A DNA stretch of 6,159 nt, from assembly GCA_034678345.1 (NCBI GenBank), contig JAXDBZ010000141.1:1-6159 (forward strand), written 5' to 3'. This DNA comes from JANXPZ01 sp034678345 (GTDB taxonomy: Bacteria; Eisenbacteria; RBG-16-71-46). How positions within the stretch are numbered: the stretch's first letter is position 1; each line of letters starts with the position of its first letter. The position numbers and the translations under genes are program-made. Under the pieces are notes generated by a model. It was given only the letters and a program-made list of their open reading frames with translations, was not told the origin of the DNA and did not search any database. This document shows, in pieces, positions 4,576 to 6,159 of this stretch.

Positions 4576-5916
4576 TCAGGCCCCCTTCTTCGCCGCCAGC
4601 GCGGCGGCGATGGCCCGCGGCAGCACTGAACGGTCGTGCTCCTCGAGCTCGTACGTCGCGCGGGTCGCCGGCTTGTCGATGGCGATGACGTGGCGCAGGT
4701 CGATGGGGGTGGCGATCAGCACCGTGTCGCAGGGCACGGCCTTCACCGTCGCCGCCAGCTCGGCCACCTGCCGCTCGCCGTAGCCCATCGCCGGCAGGAT
4801 CTGCGTCAGGTGCGAGTACTTCTCGAACACGCCGCGGATCGAGCCCTGGGCGTAGGGACGCGGGTCCATGATCTCGGCCGCCTGCAGCCGGGTCGCCGCC
4901 ACCAGGCCGGCGCCGTAGCGCATCTCGCCGTGGGTCAGCGTCGGGCCGTCCTCGATGACCAGCACCCGCTTGCCCTTCACCAGGTCCGGCTGGTCCACCG
5001 TGACCGGGGAGTTGGCGCGCACGATCACGGCCTTCGGGTTGAGCGCCCGCACGTTGGCCTCGACCGTCTGCACGGCGTCCGGGTCGGCGGTGTCCACCTT
5101 GTTCACGACGACGACATCCGCCATGCGGACGTTGAGCTCGCCGGGGTAGTAGCGCAGCTCGTGGCCCGGCCGGTGCGGGTCGGCGACGACGATGTTGAGG
5201 TCGGGCCGGTAGAACGGAGTGTCGTTGTTGCCGCCGTCCCACAGGACCACGTCGGCCTCCTGCTCGGCGCGGCGCAGGATGCCCTCGTAGTCCACGCCGG
5301 CGAAGACCAGGTTGCCCATCGCCGTGTGCGGCTCGTACTCCTCGCGCTCCTCGATCGTGCACTTCGCCGCGTCCATGTCGGCGACGCTGGTGAAGCGCTG
5401 CACCGCCTGCGCGGCGAGGTCGCCGTAGGGCATCGGGTGCCGCACCACGGCCACCTTCTTGCCCAGGCCCCTGAGGATCTCGCTGACGCGGCGCGACGTC
5501 TGGCTCTTGCCGCAGCCGGTGCGCACGGCGCCCACCGCGATGACCGGCTTCGTGCTCGGGACCATGGTCTGGGCCGCGCCCAGCAGGACGAACTCCGCCC
5601 CGGTGGCGTTCACGCGGCAGGCCTGGTGCACGAGGAACTCGTGCGAGACATCCGAGTAGGCGAAGGTCACCAGACCGACGTCGTGCCGGCGGATCAGCTC
5701 CTCGAGCTGCTCCTCGGGGTGGATGGGGATGCCCTTCGGATACTGCGGCCCGGCCAGCGCGGCCGGGTACCGGCGGCCGGCGATGTCCGGGATCTGGGTG
5801 GCGGTGAAGGCGACGACCTCGACGTCCGGACGGTGCCTCCAATGGACGTTGAAGTTGTGGAAATCCCTGCCGGCCGCTCCCATGATGATGACGCGGGTCT
5901 TCTTCGCCTCTGCCAT
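4576..5916 (-). CDS. P-loop GTPase-like protein, cyclic 2,3-diphosphoglycerate synthetase-like family
   Basis: The product is 446 residues, made of two parts. The N-terminal part (about 7-115) looks like a Rossmann-type nucleotide-binding domain, starting with a beta strand and a Gly-rich turn (RVIIMGAAGRDFHNFN, 8-23). The second part (about 123-440) is a P-loop NTPase domain: GAVRTGCGKSQ (129-139) as Walker A, hydrophobic strand plus WDGGNND (226-232) as Walker B-like, and VVVVNKVD (268-275), a GTPase-type NKxD guanine motif. I recognise the family as that annotated cyclic 2,3-diphosphoglycerate synthetase, whose characterised member is from a methanogen; in bacteria the role is not established and the label may mislead. 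Start: the ATG at 5916 has GGAGAGG seven bases upstream; the open frame continues 69 codons further but with arginine/proline-rich sequence unlike the family. It is directly followed by argF, three bases away. A role in carbamoyl-phosphate or arginine metabolism is inferred from that linkage only. Confidence 0.82.
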   Translation of the reverse strand: MAEAKKTRVIIMGAAGRDFHNFNVHWRHRPDVEVVAFTATQIPDIAGRRYPAALAGPQYPKGIPIHPEEQLEELIRRHDVGLVTFAYSDVSHEFLVHQACRVNATGAEFVLLGAAQTMVPSTKPVIAVGAVRTGCGKSQTSRRVSEILRGLGKKVAVVRHPMPYGDLAAQAVQRFTSVADMDAAKCTIEEREEYEPHTAMGNLVFAGVDYEGILRRAEQEADVVLWDGGNNDTPFYRPDLNIVVADPHRPGHELRYYPGELNVRMADVVVVNKVDTADPDAVQTVEANVRALNPKAVIVRANSPVTVDQPDLVKGKRVLVIEDGPTLTHGEMRYGAGLVAATRLQAAEIMDPRPYAQGSIRGVFEKYSHLTQILPAMGYGERQVAELAATVKAVPCDTVLIATPIDLRHVIAIDKPATRATYELEEHDRSVLPRAIAAALAAKKGA

Positions 5917-5923
5917 GCTGAGA

Positions 5924-5930
5924 CCTCTCC
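5924..5930 (-). promoter_or_regulatory. Shine-Dalgarno of the P-loop protein gene
   Basis: On the - strand GGAGAGG lies seven bases before the ATG at 5916. It fixes the start at MAEAKK and argues against the 69-codon longer reading frame. Confidence 0.7.
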
Positions 5931-6093
5931 GTGGCGCGCCTTCCGACCGCAGGCTCGTCCGCGGGGACCACGGCGCCGCCGCGTCACGACGCGGTCGCGC
6001 CCGTCCCGCCGCGGAACACCCGGGGAATACCCCTGCACGCGATTGTCGGGTGGAACCGGGATGGAGTTGTTCGGTGCGGGCAAAACGGCAGCC

Positions 6094-6123
6094 AGCATAC
6101 CATGCCCGCGGGGGCCGGCTCAC
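6094..6123 (-). promoter_or_regulatory. Weak sigma70-like promoter candidate
   Basis: On the - strand TATGCT (6099-6094) resembles a -10 box, with a poor GTGAGC (6123-6118) as -35 at 18-base spacing. It sits in the least GC-rich spot upstream of the P-loop protein/argF pair. The match is weak (4 of 6 and 3 of 6 consensus bases), so this is a guess at location rather than a firm call. Confidence 0.22.
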
Positions 6124-6159
6124 GCCGCCGCGACCCGGGCCGCCTAAGTGGCTGCGGGC

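Larger units (their letters stand above)
5917..6159 (-). other. Leader and promoter region of the P-loop protein/argF pair
   Basis: No gene is supported here; an open frame extends from the P-loop protein to about 6123 but is not protein-like. A hairpin with a 6-bp stem and 4-base loop lies at 5979-5994, and a GGGG-AATA-CCCC hairpin at 6022-6033. The only clearly less GC-rich stretch is about 6060-6103, where the promoter is most likely. If so, the transcript has an untranslated leader of about 170 bases, long enough for leader-based control, but no known riboswitch is recognised. The region beyond 6124 shows nothing to me. Confidence 0.45.

Noticed and set aside
2992..4629. Open frame of 545 codons on the + strand opposite the rhodanese and argF genes
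   Set aside because: Antisense to two genes with clear catalytic motifs; low-complexity Arg/Ala/Gly sequence and no family resemblance.
3278..5971. Open frame of 897 codons on the - strand covering the P-loop protein, argF and part of the rhodanese
   Set aside because: It is a different frame of the same strand across three recognisable genes, rich in Arg/Gly/Pro/Ala, with no family motifs. Long stop-free frames are expected at this GC content.
5917..6123. A 69-residue N-terminal extension of the P-loop protein
   Set aside because: Arg/Pro-rich sequence unlike a targeting peptide or domain; a good Shine-Dalgarno precedes the internal ATG at 5916, where family-like sequence begins.
4636..6147. 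Open frame of 503 codons on the + strand opposite the P-loop protein
   Set aside because: Antisense to a gene with clear Walker motifs; its His/Val/Arg/Gly-heavy composition is typical of a complementary-strand shadow.

Overview
The window is a very GC-rich bacterial segment with six protein-coding genes I can support: one on the + strand and five on the - strand. No RNA genes, CRISPR arrays, insertion sequences or tRNAs are visible. The composition, the tightly packed - strand genes and a secreted protein with tandem DxNGDG-type repeats suggest an environmental, Gram-negative-type lineage. An uncultured FCB-related phylum such as Eisenbacteria or Krumholzibacteriota is my best guess, from family resemblance only; no marker gene here settles the taxonomy.

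Layout. Positions 1-362 hold no gene I can support, only GC-rich leader with short palindromes. At 363-980 (+) lies a 205-residue exported protein with two homologous repeats, each a Ca-binding-like acidic loop followed by CDNI and WYH motifs. Positions 981-1084 are a convergent intergenic region packed with hairpins, probably a two-way terminator. A three-gene - strand cluster then reads leftward from 3578 to 1085: a membrane-anchored single-domain rhodanese, a four-helix DoxX/MauE-type membrane protein with a CGCF motif, and an exported protein with three rhodanese-like domains. The first two overlap by one base (TGATG). The third starts 8 bases after the second, and its Shine-Dalgarno lies across the second gene's stop codon. 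Upstream of this cluster, also on the - strand, are a 446-residue P-loop protein of the cyclic 2,3-diphosphoglycerate synthetase-like family (5916-4576) and, 3 bases after it, an ornithine carbamoyltransferase (4572-3646). A 67-base gap with a perfect 9-bp hairpin separates this pair from the rhodanese cluster. Positions 5917-6159 are the leader of the pair, with only a weak promoter candidate.

How the genes may work together. The rhodanese, DoxX/MauE and triple-rhodanese genes look like a cell-envelope sulfane-sulfur or thiol-disulfide relay: an anchored sulfurtransferase, a quinone- or thiol-linked membrane partner, and a multidomain exported sulfurtransferase. The P-loop protein and the carbamoyltransferase are probably co-translated, and the former may serve arginine/carbamoyl-phosphate metabolism rather than cyclic diphosphoglycerate synthesis. 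The repeat protein stands alone as a secreted or surface protein of unknown role. The two systems I would follow up are the sulfur-relay operon and the P-loop protein/carbamoyltransferase pair.
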